Shown piece by piece: positions 38,547 through 50,240 of a stretch of DNA of 64,000 bases (position 1 is the stretch's first letter; each line of letters opens with the position of its first letter). Below the pieces are notes generated by a model, which was not told the DNA's origin, did no database searches, and saw only the letters and a program-made list of their open reading frames with translations. The DNA is from Moringa oleifera (taxonomy: Eukaryota > Streptophyta > Magnoliopsida > Brassicales > Moringaceae). The translations under genes and the position numbers were made by a program. The stretch spans positions 6,415,001 to 6,479,000 of the forward strand of contig JAJFZO010000034.1 in NCBI GenBank assembly GCA_021397835.1, given 5' to 3'.

Positions 38547-39239
38547 CGACGCGTCCGTTTTAATTGGAGTTTGCCTTTTGCAGTGACTCTCCCTCAAACA
38601 ACAGCTAATCTAATCTCTGTAACAACACGTAAGACCTCTTTGTCTCTGCAACTTTCCTCTAAAAAAGGATCAATTACAAAACAGCAGAGGGAAAGAGAGA
38701 GAGAGAATATGAAACGAACAAGAAGATGGGCCCCACATGCGGACTAGCCCACTAATGATCCCATAAGAGAATGGAATGGCCAGCTAATCAGTTGCGTGCT
38801 TTACGCCTTCTGCCTTTTTTTTTTGAACAAAAACCATTTTAATATAGAGAAGCAGAAACGTATTTTGTTCTTTGTACTTGGAAGTAAAGCCACCAATGCA
38901 ACACTTGAGTGCAAATTTGAAATTCCTTAGTCCATATGCAAGGAAGTTTAAAGGACAACAATAATTCTTCATTAATTCTCTTTTTGCTAGTTGAAAAAAT
39001 AGACTTTGGAAATAAAAGGATCGTCGTTTAGTATCAAGACTCACTCAGTGGGAACGAGCTTTTCTCTCATCTTTTGTTTTCCCGTCCTTTCACTTACCTT
39101 AAGTTCGGTACATTTCGAAGTTTTATGTGATTTTAAAATTAAATATATATATATATGAAAAATCAGAATTGAAATATCAATTAGAATTATAAAATTCAAA
39201 ATAAAAATTCATCGTAAAATAGATCTCAATTACCCTCAC
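38547..39239. other. DUF212 upstream region and intergenic DNA
   Basis: The likely leader and promoter of the DUF212 gene, with a short GA tract on the plus strand (about 38,693-38,706). No gene was recognised before the copia relic begins. Confidence 0.5.
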
Positions 39240-40745
39240 ACATTCATGTGTTATGGTTGTAGCAAACATGATAATATGATCGAAAATTATAAGAATAGGC
39301 CTCATCTTACCCCTCAGATGCTATGGTATCCGAGATTAGCCTTGATGGTAGATACAAGGGGTAGTGGTTAAATACAAGTGCTTCTAACTATGGGTGCTTC
39401 TTGTCACGTTTGTTATAATCGAGACATTCAAGTCATATTTATGGTTGAGGACAAAAAGTTATTTTTTGGCGATTTTTACTCCACTTCAATTGTTGGTATT
39501 AATGAGGTAAAATTAAAGTTTATATCTAGAAAGAGTGTTATCTTAAAAGATGTCATGCATGTACTTTAAAAATAAGGAAAAATTTAGTTTTAGGCTATCT
39601 TCTCAACAAGATTGGGTTTACTCAAAATATAAGGATTGACTTGTATACAATAACTAAGAACAATATACTTTTTGGAAAGAGACATGCCACAAATGAAATG
39701 TTTAAGTAAAACATAGATATAAATATAACATCTTCTTCCATTTACATTTGTCTACATTTAATACTTGGTATGTTAGATTCTATCATGTAAACAAATGGAT
39801 AAGTAGGAACATAAATAACTTAAGATTCATTCCTAAATTATCTTTAAATGACTTTAAAAAATATGAATTCTATAGTCAAGTTAAGATTACAAAAATCCCA
39901 TATAAATTAATAATTAGAGAAATAGAGCCACTTAAACTAATTATATCTTGCATTTGTGAATTTGATAAAAGTTTAATGAGAAAAAAATATTTTATTACTT
40001 TTATTGATGATTGTTCTTATTATTCATGTTTGTATATATCTTGTAAAATCAAAGTGAAACATTTGACATGTTTAAAATATTTTTGACTGAATTAAAAATT
40101 AGTATAATAGAAAGATAAAAAAAAAATTACATAATGATAGAGGTATTGAATATTATTATCTTTCTTCCTTGAATTTTATAAAACTAACGAAACCGTTCAT
40201 AAAAAAACTATACTTTATTCTCCTAAAATGAATGGTTAAGCTGAAAGGAAAAATATGATACTAATTGAATTAATTGTTGTCATTTTACTTAACTCAAGTG
40301 CAACTTCTCATTGGTGAGGGAAAATCTTATTTATTGTTTGTTATGTGTTTAATAAAGTTCTTAAGTTTAGAAGTAAAATTTCTCCTCATGAAATCTTAAA
40401 GAATAAGAACTTAGGGTTGCTTAGCTTACATTGATCCTAAAAAGAATAAACTTATTAGTAGAATATATGAATGTGATGTGAATAGTAAGGCATATAGATT
40501 CTTTAATTTGAAAGAGGATATTTTTTTTTAATCAAATGATGTTGATTTGTATAAAGATATGTTTTTTCAATTGAAAAATAATAAGGGCACAACTTCTAAT
40601 AGTGTGCTTAATGTTAAAGTTAATGAACCAAATTAAGAATATAATGAATTGAAAAAAAAAAAAAAGAAATAGAACTTTTAAGGATTATGGAGCTAACTTT
40701 TATGCTTATACCTTAGAAAAAGACCCTTATACCTTGTCTTTTTTA
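39240..40745 (+). mobile_element. Ty1/copia relic: zinc knuckle, protease, integrase
   Basis: Plus-strand pieces of a copia polyprotein in the correct order. A zinc-knuckle remnant at about 39,252 (CYGCSKHDNMIENY) has lost its His and last Cys. A protease remnant GASCHVCYNRD at about 39,392 follows Thr-Met where the catalytic Asp-Thr is expected. Then come FGDFYSTSIVGINEVKLKF and LKDVMHV, and an integrase region at 39,770-40,060 including KKYFITFIDDC. Further pieces at 40,085-40,560 match the end of the integrase and the linker (SPYEILK-like, then AYRFF and SNDVD). A last stretch KDYGANFYAYTLEKDP near 40,680 leads towards the RT. The element then stops: no RT, RNase H or LTRs were seen. It is a different copy from the one at 3.4-9.46 kb. 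Confidence 0.78.
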
Positions 40746-41039
40746 AATGCCACAAGCACATGTAAGCAAGGTAAAAGATTGACCTAGAACTCCTTACATG
40801 CGTATGTATGATTCATAAAATTTACCACTGACTCTTCATTATCATATTTCACTAAAAAGACGTTCCAATCTATATTTGAGGTTATCATTTGCTGAGATGT
40901 TTTTTGCTAATTATATATTAAATTTTGCACTCATTCAATCAGCTGTGAGCTCCATGCGTTACCTTTTTCATGGCGGTAAAAAAAATATTACAATATCATA
41001 TCTTTAATAAAATCGATCAAAGTAGTAATTGATAATTCG

Positions 41040-43450
41040 TAGGCAAATTTAAAACATAAATTACGACTTTCCACAATGTTGGTCGTCATCGCTTGGTACC
41101 ATACATGACCACTTCCTTAGTTCTTCCTTACTCACATACGCAAATGCAATAGATTAATGTTCTTGCAACTCCAGCATCAACCATTCAATCTCATTCTCAC
41201 TGTCTTGTAATATATCTTTCACACATCTTTCATTTTGAATCTATTCTTTATGTTTTATGCAATGTGTCAAATAACACAAACTTTGTGTGAATGACATGAA
41301 CATTATTGCAATAGCATTTGCAATATTGATATTATAGTCTAATATAATTACTAAATCCTCAATATGACCGATGGCTCTCTTAAGTTAATATAAGAACTAT
41401 TGTCATAAATTATTATTTTTAGAATTTTCATATCCCAAAAATCAAAAGGTATATCTATCTTTGTTGTTGCCACAAATAGGATCCATTAAACTTGCCTTAA
41501 GATTAGTTCCATTAATTGTGACCACTAGCTTAATAACTACATGAAACCCTTTAATGACCAACCTAGAGCCACAAAAAAATACTAAAATAGTTTGTGGCTT
41601 CATCTATATATATCTTGTGATGGTACTAGAATTTAGTTATTCCAATATGTAATAATAAGAAGGCAATTGCTTATATGATTCAATTGGATTACCATACGTG
41701 ACTCCAAGTGCATACTTTTTCGCCTTCCAAACTTTAAGTAACTTAAATGCCATACATCTCTTTTATATAGGTGACTATGTACTTTGGTTTTATTATGCAA
41801 CTATTTTGTCCCAACCTTTAAGTCACAATCTTTCTTTTGTTAACCACAGCTAGCTTGTTGATGGCGACAATGAAGCTCTTTAGCATGCAAGAATAGGTCA
41901 AGTAGCTCCTTCCAATTTGAAAGAATGATCCATCTTAAAGTTGAACTGCGCAAAGTTTTCATTCATAATTTTTTTCCCTACAAACAACTTGGAGGACTTC
42001 TTTATTTGATCTGATGATTATAAACTTAAAATGCTAAATCAATGGAATCAATTCTAAAACTCGCTTCAACTCTTTCTTATTAAAGAAAAAGTGACCTTTA
42101 GCTAAGGCTCATCTACTGAATCAATGGTAGAAATCTCAACAATGTTAAATTATTCAACTCAAGGGAATTGAATTTCTTTATGAGTTTCAGTGGCATTCGC
42201 ATTTGCGTTGATTGGCTTGTCCACGTACGTAAAGATATCATATTAATCATCATAGTTCTGATTTTTACTAGCATTATTACCATGATCTGTTCTAAGAAAT
42301 ATTTTAGAGTTCTCCCTTAGTCCATTGAATGTTAGGAATTAGGTACTTGCACCCAACACCATAGTTCATCGCCTCATTCAATGTTTGAATCATCAATCAC
42401 ATGCTTTACAATAGGGTTATGGATTCAACTAAGACTTGGGGCTACAACACAGGAGCTGCATCAATTACTTGATTGATGCTAATGCAAGAATTAAAATAGT
42501 CAGTCTTTATTGGCCTTATTTCACAAGTTTTTACACCTTATAGTATCTCAAAGAATGTTGATGGACTAACGTCTCAGGCACCAATTAAACAACTATCTGC
42601 AGCATATAACCTTCAGTTAGAAATTTAAATTCAATATCATCATCACATGTTACCTGAATTTGAGCAAACAAGATGTTTCGACTGTTACAACTATATACAA
42701 CTTAAGATCATTCTTTGAAAGATCCACTTTCACATTTATTTGGACCAAACCCATTAATTGAGCAAAAGTCAAATCAGGTTAGAGTCCAAAGTCCCTACTT
42801 CTAATGCCTTTTCATCCATATATAATCAAAATTTTCTTTACATTTTTGTTGATGACCATTTTAAATGACAACAACTCATGGGCATGACATTTCACTATAT
42901 AATGAATCAAAAGACAATTTATCTTGAAAACAAATACTTTGACTCAAAAACAGATAATTTTGCTTAAAAAAAACTCAAAAAATTAATTTAGATTGACAAT
43001 GTTAACTTTACTCAGATTTATATAATAAGATAAAATTATAATTTATCTTGAGAAAAGATAATTTAGCTTAAATTATTCAATTTATCTCGATATATAATAC
43101 TAATTAAATAACTTGAATTATACACTTTAACTTGACATAGTAAAATTTAGTTCGATTATGATCACATTGTATTAATTTATCTCCATAATTAAGGCATTGA
43201 GTATCTCAACTACAACATCAGCTCGACAATTGCATATCATATTCAGAATTGCATGAGTTTAACAAAAATTTAGATAAAATTTTTTCTCAGACATCCCGTG
43301 CAATTTAACGGATAAAACATGTACCTAGTCCATTATAATTAGATATACCATTTGTAATTATAAAATTTAGTAAAATGTTAACAAACTAATACTATGCTTG
43401 AATTGCTTCACAATACCTCTAGATATTTTATTTAAGCTTTAATGACTGAT
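41040..43450 (-). mobile_element. Mutator-like (MULE/MuDR) transposase relic
   Basis: On the minus strand, around 41,735-41,350, translation gives KVWKAKKYALGVTYGNPIE, then SYKQLPSYYILE, then VGH/RVS pieces with stops, then a VALG..WSLKGFHVVIKLVVTINGT-like stretch, LFVATT-like and DLVIILDYNINIANAI. In order these correspond to the plant MULE transposase blocks YRQCWxAKxxxLxxIYG, SYxxLPxYL, FxALGxSxxGFxxxxRPVIxVDGTxLKG, LFVAT and FISDRHxSI. Higher coordinates (41,860-42,700) carry the decayed N-terminal part. Stops and frameshifts are numerous. No terminal inverted repeats were identified, so edges are approximate. The segment right of about 41,717 is repeated at 45,996-47,900 as part of the AOX duplication. 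Confidence 0.7.
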
Positions 43451-44146
43451 CTTTCCAGTGAGATTGAAAGGAAAAAAAAAACATGGCAAAGAAGAAAAAA
43501 AGAGAACTTTTACTTCGTGGCATAGATTTGTCCAAATATTTTCTCTCTACAATTTTATCTCAATGGTTAAATTATCGAGAATAATTTTATCTCAACAGGA
43601 TATTAAATATTGAAAAAATATAAAAATATTATTTCAATTATTTTTATATAAAAAAAAGGGTGAATTGGCGTCGAAAACAAAAATTTGCTTTACAATTCAA
43701 CCTGTTTGCATGATGACATTACCATTTTTAGGTTTCACCAGACCCCCTCCGCATAGCCAGCCATCTCTTCATTCTCCTAGCTAGCCAGCCTTTACCCATA
43801 ATTTACGTGTCTATTTGGCACTTAATAATGAAGAATGAAAGCCTACCCATGTGCAATAACGACCAGCAGTCTTGTTAGATCCTCTCTGCCATTTTGCTTC
43901 CGCAGTAATTCAATTAAAAAAATATTCACATATACAGTATACCAGATATGAAGACAGCTTAGAAACTTGCTATACAAAAGAGCTGTGTATGTACAAATTC
44001 ATGATGTTAACTTGTATATCACCAAGAGGTTCAAAACCCAATATCCTAAATTAACAAATGAAGCAATAATATTCCTCATTCATTCTAATCAAAGTGTGCA
44101 CACGTTTGCTGCACTCATCCATGCTTACATCCTCAGAGTTGTAGAA

Positions 44147-45580
44147 TCAATGGTAATCCAGAGGAGCAGGAGACTCCCTCAGCTCACGCCCCTGGTAATG
44201 TATGTCCTGCAGCATATAAATGGAAAAATTAATTAGTTAAAACAAAAAAGAACCAAGACCGATTAATTAAACCTCGCGATGGCTGAAAGCTCACCGATGC
44301 GAAGTGGTTGACATCACGGTGATGTGCCTCATCAGCCCTGACAACAAGAACCACATCCCAGAGAGTGGAGTCAGGAGGCAAGCGCCAGTAATCGATGGCA
44401 ATGGCCGGTGCTGGCACATTCTCGATGTTGCCCTTGTCTAACTCCTTGAGGAACTCCGTGTAGGAATGTATGGCCTCCTCCTCGATGTAACCCACCATTC
44501 GGTGAGCGAACTTGGGGGAGACGAGATAACCCAAGAAGTAGGCATTGAAGAAAACGCCTTGCACCGCAAACACCAGGGCTCGTTCGTACCATCTAGGTTT
44601 TGCTACCTCCATGAAGGTCATCAGGTGCATTCGTTCGTTTTCGGCTTCTTCCAGCAGTGCTTTGATCCATCCACCGCTGTGTTGAAACTGTCGCAGTGAC
44701 TTGCAATGAAGAAGCATGCCGCCCACCATGCCAGGCACTGCTGCCACCGTCTCCAGCATCATTGCCCGACACCCATACCGCCTCTACACACACACACACG
44801 GACTCAGAAATTCTTTTTCTTCTTTTCAAGATTTACAACAAATTAGCTAATACATCTAAAAAATAATTAACTAAAAGAAAGAAAAATCACAGTTATTCTG
44901 AAGGAATATTCACCTGAAAGAATAAGTCGGTGGGAAATCTGAGAGCTTTGACGGTCCAATAAGCCATTTTGTCCATCAAAGTCACTGGCGCATGGTGCTT
45001 CTTCAGATCTATTGAAAGGTCCGCTTTGTGCGTCTCCCATGGCTAAAACAATTGTATCCATGTACACATACGAATAGATTTTTTATGAGTAATTTCAAAA
45101 TATTACCAATCAAATATCAGGGAGAGACCAAAAGAAGAAAAAAAAAAGGTTGGGGTTGTGGTGGGGGGGGGTTCGGGGAGGAGGGGACAGAAATAGATTT
45201 ACCCTAAAGCAAGACCACTTCCACTCCGTGCCATCTTCCTTGGTAATCTTATTTGGGTGCAGGCCCCAGTAACTGACGATGGTCCCCTTGCCGTCGTTTT
45301 CGGTGGAGCCACCGCCATTGGCCACACTGGTCAATTGTTGCTTCTCCTTTGGCCCTTCTTTCTCATCCAAGGCCATGGTGCTCCCATTCCGTACACCGAC
45401 TGACATAACCCGACTAATCCCGATATCGACACTCCCGAAGGGCGTGGGCCTGAGCTGGTTCAGATAACCGGCTGCAGAGGCAGTTAAGATATGGTGCGAG
45501 GCGGTGGAGAAGTAGCGTGTACCCACAACCGCAGCCTTCATCGAGGATGCCAACCTCGTCCCACCACGACTCATCATCAT
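44147..45580 (-). CDS. AOX1: Alternative oxidase, AOX1 type, copy A
   Basis: Exons 45,580-45,203, 45,042-44,914, 44,783-44,295 and 44,206-44,147 (378, 129, 489 and 60 bases including stop) show the classic four-exon AOX1 layout and give 351 aa. AOX is the inner-mitochondrial-membrane di-iron ubiquinol oxidase that bypasses complexes III and IV. Seen: a basic N-terminus ending RYFST (presequence cleavage type), regulatory Cys I at 124 (WKWSCFRPWET), Cys II at 174 (RRYGCRAMM), and di-iron motifs LET (E180), NERMH (E219, H222), EEEAIH (about 270-275) and [11 protein letters not shown] (E321, H324). Residue 311 is Trp (TGG, 44,360-44,358), where copy B and the plant family have Arg (STLRDVV). Residue 269 is Ile instead of Leu. 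Otherwise intact; activity of this copy is uncertain because of R311W. First of three consecutive ATGs taken as start. Confidence 0.95.
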
Positions 45581-45729
45581 ACTTACTATCAGAGATACAG
45601 CTAGCTAAGGGCGATCAACAGAAAACGTTGGTGTTGATACAGAGAGGGAAAAAGCGAGGGAGAGACTTTGGTTTTGAGACTTGAAACTGTTACAAGCACT
45701 GGCTGGGTTTGGGTTTGAAGAAATGCTTC

Positions 45730-45756
45730 TTATATATATTAATGAGAGACACGTGG
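45730..45756 (-). promoter_or_regulatory. AOX copy A core promoter: TATA box and G-box
   Basis: About 150 bases upstream of the start codon the minus strand reads CACGTG (G-box, 45,755-45,750), then TATATATA (about 45,738-45,731). A second ACGTGGC, an abscisic-acid-response-type motif, lies further up at 45,932-45,938 on the plus strand. Binding by bZIP/bHLH factors is inference from the motif. Confidence 0.55.
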
Positions 45757-48399
45757 AGTTATGCTTATTGGGATTACTTGGCGAAGGGCGAATATTCAGA
45801 TTGTTTCGACACTTGTCAAAATGACGAACATATCCTCAAGGCTTTGGTGGTTATGTAGAAATGAAGGCAAGGCCAGGGGGCATTTCAGGCATTCAGATTT
45901 TATGGACTCACCCATAATAGGTAAGACAGGGACGTGGCAGATGTAGCCAGTTGCTTGGGGAGAAAGTATGTTGGGGTTGCTTGGAGCGCAAGTACTCTTT
46001 CGCCTTCTAAACTATAAGAAACTTAAATCTCATACATCTTTTTTTATATGGGTGATTATGTTTTTTGACTTTATTATACAATTATTTTTATCCAACCTTT
46101 GAATGATAATTTTTGTTTTATAACGGTTCTAGCTTGTTGATGGCGATGATAACATGCAAGTATGAGTCAAATCGTTTTTTTTTAATTTAAAAGAATGATT
46201 CATCTTAAAGTTAAATTACGTGAAGTTTTCATTTATAATTTTTTCTCTTACAAACAACTTGAAGGACTTCTTTATTTGATCGGATGATTGTAAACTCAAA
46301 ATTCTAAATTAATGTAGTCAATTTTAAAATTCGCTTCAACTCTTTCTTATTGAAGAAAAAGTGATCTCTAGTTAAAGTTCATCTACTGAATCAATAGTAA
46401 AAATCTCAATAATGTTAAATTATTCAACCTAAGGGATCCAAAATTCTCTATAAGTTTCACTGGCATTCGCATTTGCATTGATTGGCTTGTTCACATACAT
46501 AGAGATGTCATGCTAATCATCATAGTTCTAATTTCTACTAGCATTATTACCATGATTTGTTCAAGGAAATATTTGAGAGCTTTCCCTTAATTGGTTGAAT
46601 GTTAGTAATAAACACCATAGTTCATCACCTCGCTCATATTTGAATCATCAATCACATGCTCTGCAATAGGGTTATGGAATTCAACTAAGACTTGAAGCTA
46701 CAACACAGGAGCTACATCAATTACTTGATTGATGCTAGTGCAAGAATTAAAATAGTCAATCTTTGTTGGCCTTATTTCATAAGTTTTTAAACCTTGTGGT
46801 ATCTCAAAGAATGTTGATGGACCAACATCCCAAGATAGCTATTAAACAACTATTTATAGCATATAACCTTTACTTAAAAATTTAAATTCAACATTATCAT
46901 CACATATTATCTCAATTTGAGCAAACGAGACATTTTAACTATTGCAACGGTATACAACTTAAGATCATACTTTAAAATATCCACTTGCACATTTGATTGG
47001 ACTAAACCCATTAATTGAGCAAAAGTCAAATAAGATTAGAGTCTTAAAGTCCCTCCTTCTAATGCCTTTTCATCCATGTATAATTAAAATTTTCTTTACA
47101 TTTTTGTCAATGACCATTTTAAATGATAACAACTCATAGGCATGACATTTCACTGTATAATGAACCAAAAGATAATTTATCCTTAAACACAATGGCTTTA
47201 ACTTAAAGTCAGATAATTTCGCTTGAAAAAAAAACTCAAAAAATTAATTTTGATTGATAATGTTAATTTTACTCGAATTTATGTAATTCAATTTGTCCTA
47301 TTATAATTTACCTTGACAAAAGGTAATTTAGATAAATTATTCAATTTATCTGGATATGTAATACTAATCAAATAAATAGTAAAATTTAGTCTAATTATGA
47401 TCACATTGTATTAATTTATCTCCATAATTAAGGCGTTAAGTATCTCAACTACAACATAAGCTGGACAATTATATATCATATTCAGAATAGCATGAGTTTG
47501 ACAAAAATTCAAATAAAACTTTTTCTCCAGCATCCCTTGCAGTCTAACGGACAAAACATATCCTTAATCCACCATAATTAGATGTACAACTTGTAATTAT
47601 AAAATTTAATGAAATGTTAACAAACTAATACTATGCTTGCATTGCTTCAAAATGCCTCTAGATATTTTATTCAAGCTCTAACGATTGGCATTTCCAGTGA
47701 GATTGAAAGAGAAAAAAAACATGGCAAAGAAAAAAGAAAAAAACTTTTACTTCGTCACATAGATTTGTCCAAATATTTTCTCTTCACAATTTTATTTCAA
47801 CGGTTAAATTATCTCAGCAGCAAATTGAATGTTGTAGAAATATAAAAATATTATTTCAGTCATTTTTGTATAAAAAGAAAAGGGTGAGTTGGCGCCAAAA
47901 AGAAAAATTTGCTTTACAATTCAACCTGTTTGCATGATAATGGAACCATTGTTAGCTTTCACCAGACCCCCTCCGCATAGCCAGCCATCTCTTCTTTCTA
48001 CTAGCTAGCTGGCCTTTACCCAACTTGTATGTATGCGCCAGCCAAGCCTTCGCCACAATTTACGTGTCCATTTGGCACCTAACAATGAAGAATGAAAGCC
48101 TAACCACATGCAATAATGACCAGCAGTCTTGTTAGATCATCTCTGCCATTTTGCTTCCCCAGTAATTCAATTAAAAAATATTCACATATACAGTATACCA
48201 GATAGGGCAACAGCTTAGAAACTTGCTATACAAGAGCTGTGTATATACAAATTCATGATGTTAACTTGTATATCATCAAGAGGTTCAAAACCCAATATCC
48301 TAAATTAACAGATTAAGCAATATTATTCCTTATTCATTCTCATCGAAGTGTGCACGCGTTGTCGCACTCATCCATGCTTACATCCTCAGCTATGTAGAA

Positions 48400-49820
48400 T
48401 CAATGGTAGTCCAGAGGAGCAGGAGACTCCCTCAGCTCACGCCCCTGGTAATGTATGTCCTGCAGCATATAAATGGAAAAATTAATTAGTTAAAACAGAA
48501 AAGAACAAGACTGATTAATTAAACCTAGCGATGGGTGGAAGCTCACCGATGCGAAGTGGTTGACATCACGGTGATGAGCCTCATCAGCCCTGACAACAAG
48601 AACCACATCCCGGAGAGTGGAGTCAGGAGGCAAGCGCCAGTAGTCGATGGCAATGGCCGGTGCTGGCACATTCTCGATGTTGCCCTTGTCTAACTCCTTG
48701 AGGAACTCCGTGTATGAATGTATGGCCTCCTCCTCGAGGTAACCCACCATTCGGTGAGCGAACTTGGGGGAGACGAGATAACCCAAGAAGTACGCATTGA
48801 AGAAAACGCCTTGCACCGCAAACACCAGGGCTCGTTCATACCATCTAGGTTTTGCTACCTCCATGAAGGTCATCAGATGCATTCGTTCGTTTTCGGCTTC
48901 TTCCAGCAATGCTTTGATCCATCCACCGCTGTGTTGAAACTGCCGAAGTGACTTGCAGTGAAGAAGCATGCCGCCCACCATGCCAGGCACTGCTGCCACC
49001 GTCTCCAGCATCATTGCCCGACACCCATATCGCCTCTGCACACACGCACACACGGACTCATAAATTCTTTTTCTTCTTTTCAAGATTTACAAGAAATTAA
49101 CTAATACATCTCCAATATAATTAACTAAAAGAAAGAAAATCACAGTGATTCTGAAGGAATATTCACCTGAAAGAATAAGTCGGTGGGCAATCTGAGAGCT
49201 TTGACGGTCCAATAAGCCATTTTGTCCATCAACGTCACTGGCGCATGGTGCTTCTTCAGATCTATCGACAGGTCCGATTTATACGTCTCCCATGGCTAAA
49301 ACAATTGTATCCATATACACATGCGATCAGATTATTTTCGAGTAATTTCAAAATACTACCAATCAAATATCGGGGAGAGACCAAAAGAAAAAAAAAGAGG
49401 GGGGGGGGGGGGGGGGGCGCGGGAGAACAGAAATTGATATACCCTAAAGCAAGACCACTTCCACTCCGTGCCATCTTCCTTGGTAATCTTATTTGGGTGC
49501 AGGCCCCAGTAACTGACGATTGTCCCCTTGCCGTCGTTTCCGGCGGAGCCACCGCCACTGGCCGCACCGGTCAATTGTTGCTTCTCCTTTGGCTCTTCTT
49601 TCTCATCCAAGGCCACGGTGCTCCCATTCCGTACACCGACTGCCATAACCCGACTAATCCCGAGATCGACACTCCCGAAGGGCACGGACCTGAGCTGGTT
49701 CAGATAACCGGCTGAAGGGGCAGTCAAGATATGGTGCGAGGCGGTGGAGAAGTAGCGTGGACCGACAACCGCGGCCATCATCGAGGAAGCCAACCTGGTC
49801 CCACCACGACTCATCATCAT
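48400..49820 (-). CDS. AOX1: Alternative oxidase, AOX1 type, copy B
   Basis: Exons 49,820-49,443, 49,295-49,167, 49,035-48,547 and 48,459-48,400, identical in length to copy A, give 351 aa. It has the same mitochondrial presequence style, Cys I (124), Cys II (174) and all di-iron ligands, with the conserved STLRDVV at residues 308-314. It differs from copy A at about 20 positions by direct reading: about 15 in exon 1 (presequence and variable linker), 3 in exon 2 and 2 in exon 3. Divergence is thus concentrated outside the catalytic four-helix bundle. It sits head-to-tail behind copy A's promoter in the duplicated unit. Copy B looks like the more conserved, fully functional copy. Intron 1 carries a G19 run on the plus strand (49,399-49,417). 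Confidence 0.96.
49399..49417. repeat. G19 run in intron 1 of AOX copy B
   Basis: Nineteen G on the plus strand (C on the transcript) preceded by an A-rich run. The matching place in copy A (45,162-45,180) has a shorter, interrupted G-rich sequence, which shows slippage since duplication. Confidence 0.85.
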
Positions 49821-49970
49821 ACTTACGATCAGAGATACAGCTAGCTAAAGGCGATCAACAGAGAATGTTGGTGTTGTTACAGAGAGGGGGGGAGAGAGAG
49901 AGAGACTTTGGTTTTGAGACTTGAAACTGTTACAAGCATTGGCCGGGTTTGGGTTTTGAGAAATGCCTCT

Positions 49971-49996
49971 TATATACATTAATGAGAGACACGTGG
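49971..49996 (-). promoter_or_regulatory. AOX copy B core promoter: TATA box and G-box
   Basis: The same arrangement as in copy A: CACGTG at 49,995-49,990 and TATATA around 49,976-49,971, about 150 bases upstream of the start. The distal ACGTGGC motif of copy A is changed here to 'aggcggc' (about 50,175-50,182). Confidence 0.55.
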
Positions 49997-50240
49997 TGTT
50001 GTGCGTGTTTGGATTAGTTGGCGAAGGGCAAATATTCTGATTGTTTCTAGACTTCATAAAATGACGAACATATCCTAAATGGTTTGGTGGTTATTTAGAA
50101 ATGAAGGCAAGGCCATGGGGGCATTTCAGGCATTTAAAGGGGCAGATTTTATGGACCATAATAAGCAAGACAGGGAGGCGGCAGGCGTGGCCAGTTTCTT
50201 GGGGAGAAAGTATGTTGGGGTTGCTTGGGGCGCAAGTACT

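Larger units (their letters stand above)
41717..45995. repeat. Segmental direct duplication, unit A (carries AOX copy A)
   Basis: About 4.28 kb that recurs in the same orientation at about 45,996-50,240. Shared landmarks run the whole length: 'caatgttaaattattcaac' (42,137 and 46,413), 'cctgtttgcatgat' (43,699 and 47,925), 'agaccccctccgcatagccagccatctcttc' (43,740 and 47,966), all four AOX exons, their introns, and the promoter up to 'gttgcttgg(a/g)gcgcaagtact'. The left edge falls inside the MULE relic. The insertions and deletions between copies are small. Confidence 0.85.
45996..50240. repeat. Segmental direct duplication, unit B (carries AOX copy B)
   Basis: Second copy of the unit, about 4.25 kb. 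It begins at the junction 'gcgcaagtact|ctttcgccttctaaac' near 45,990-46,005, where AOX-A promoter sequence passes directly into MULE sequence equivalent to 41,717 onward. Its right edge is at about 50,240, where 'gcgcaagtacttttccatc' continues into unique DNA. Its MULE-derived half (46,000-47,900) is as decayed as that of unit A. It also contains a tract at 48,023-48,058 that is absent from unit A. Confidence 0.85.

Noticed and set aside
38547..38597. N-terminal extension of the DUF212 protein
   Set aside because: The open frame starts at TTG, not ATG. The first ATG is at 38,546.
44466..44699. Plus-strand frames opposite AOX exon 3 (also 48,718-48,951)
   Set aside because: They are conserved between copies only because the AOX exon is duplicated; they encode nothing recognisable.
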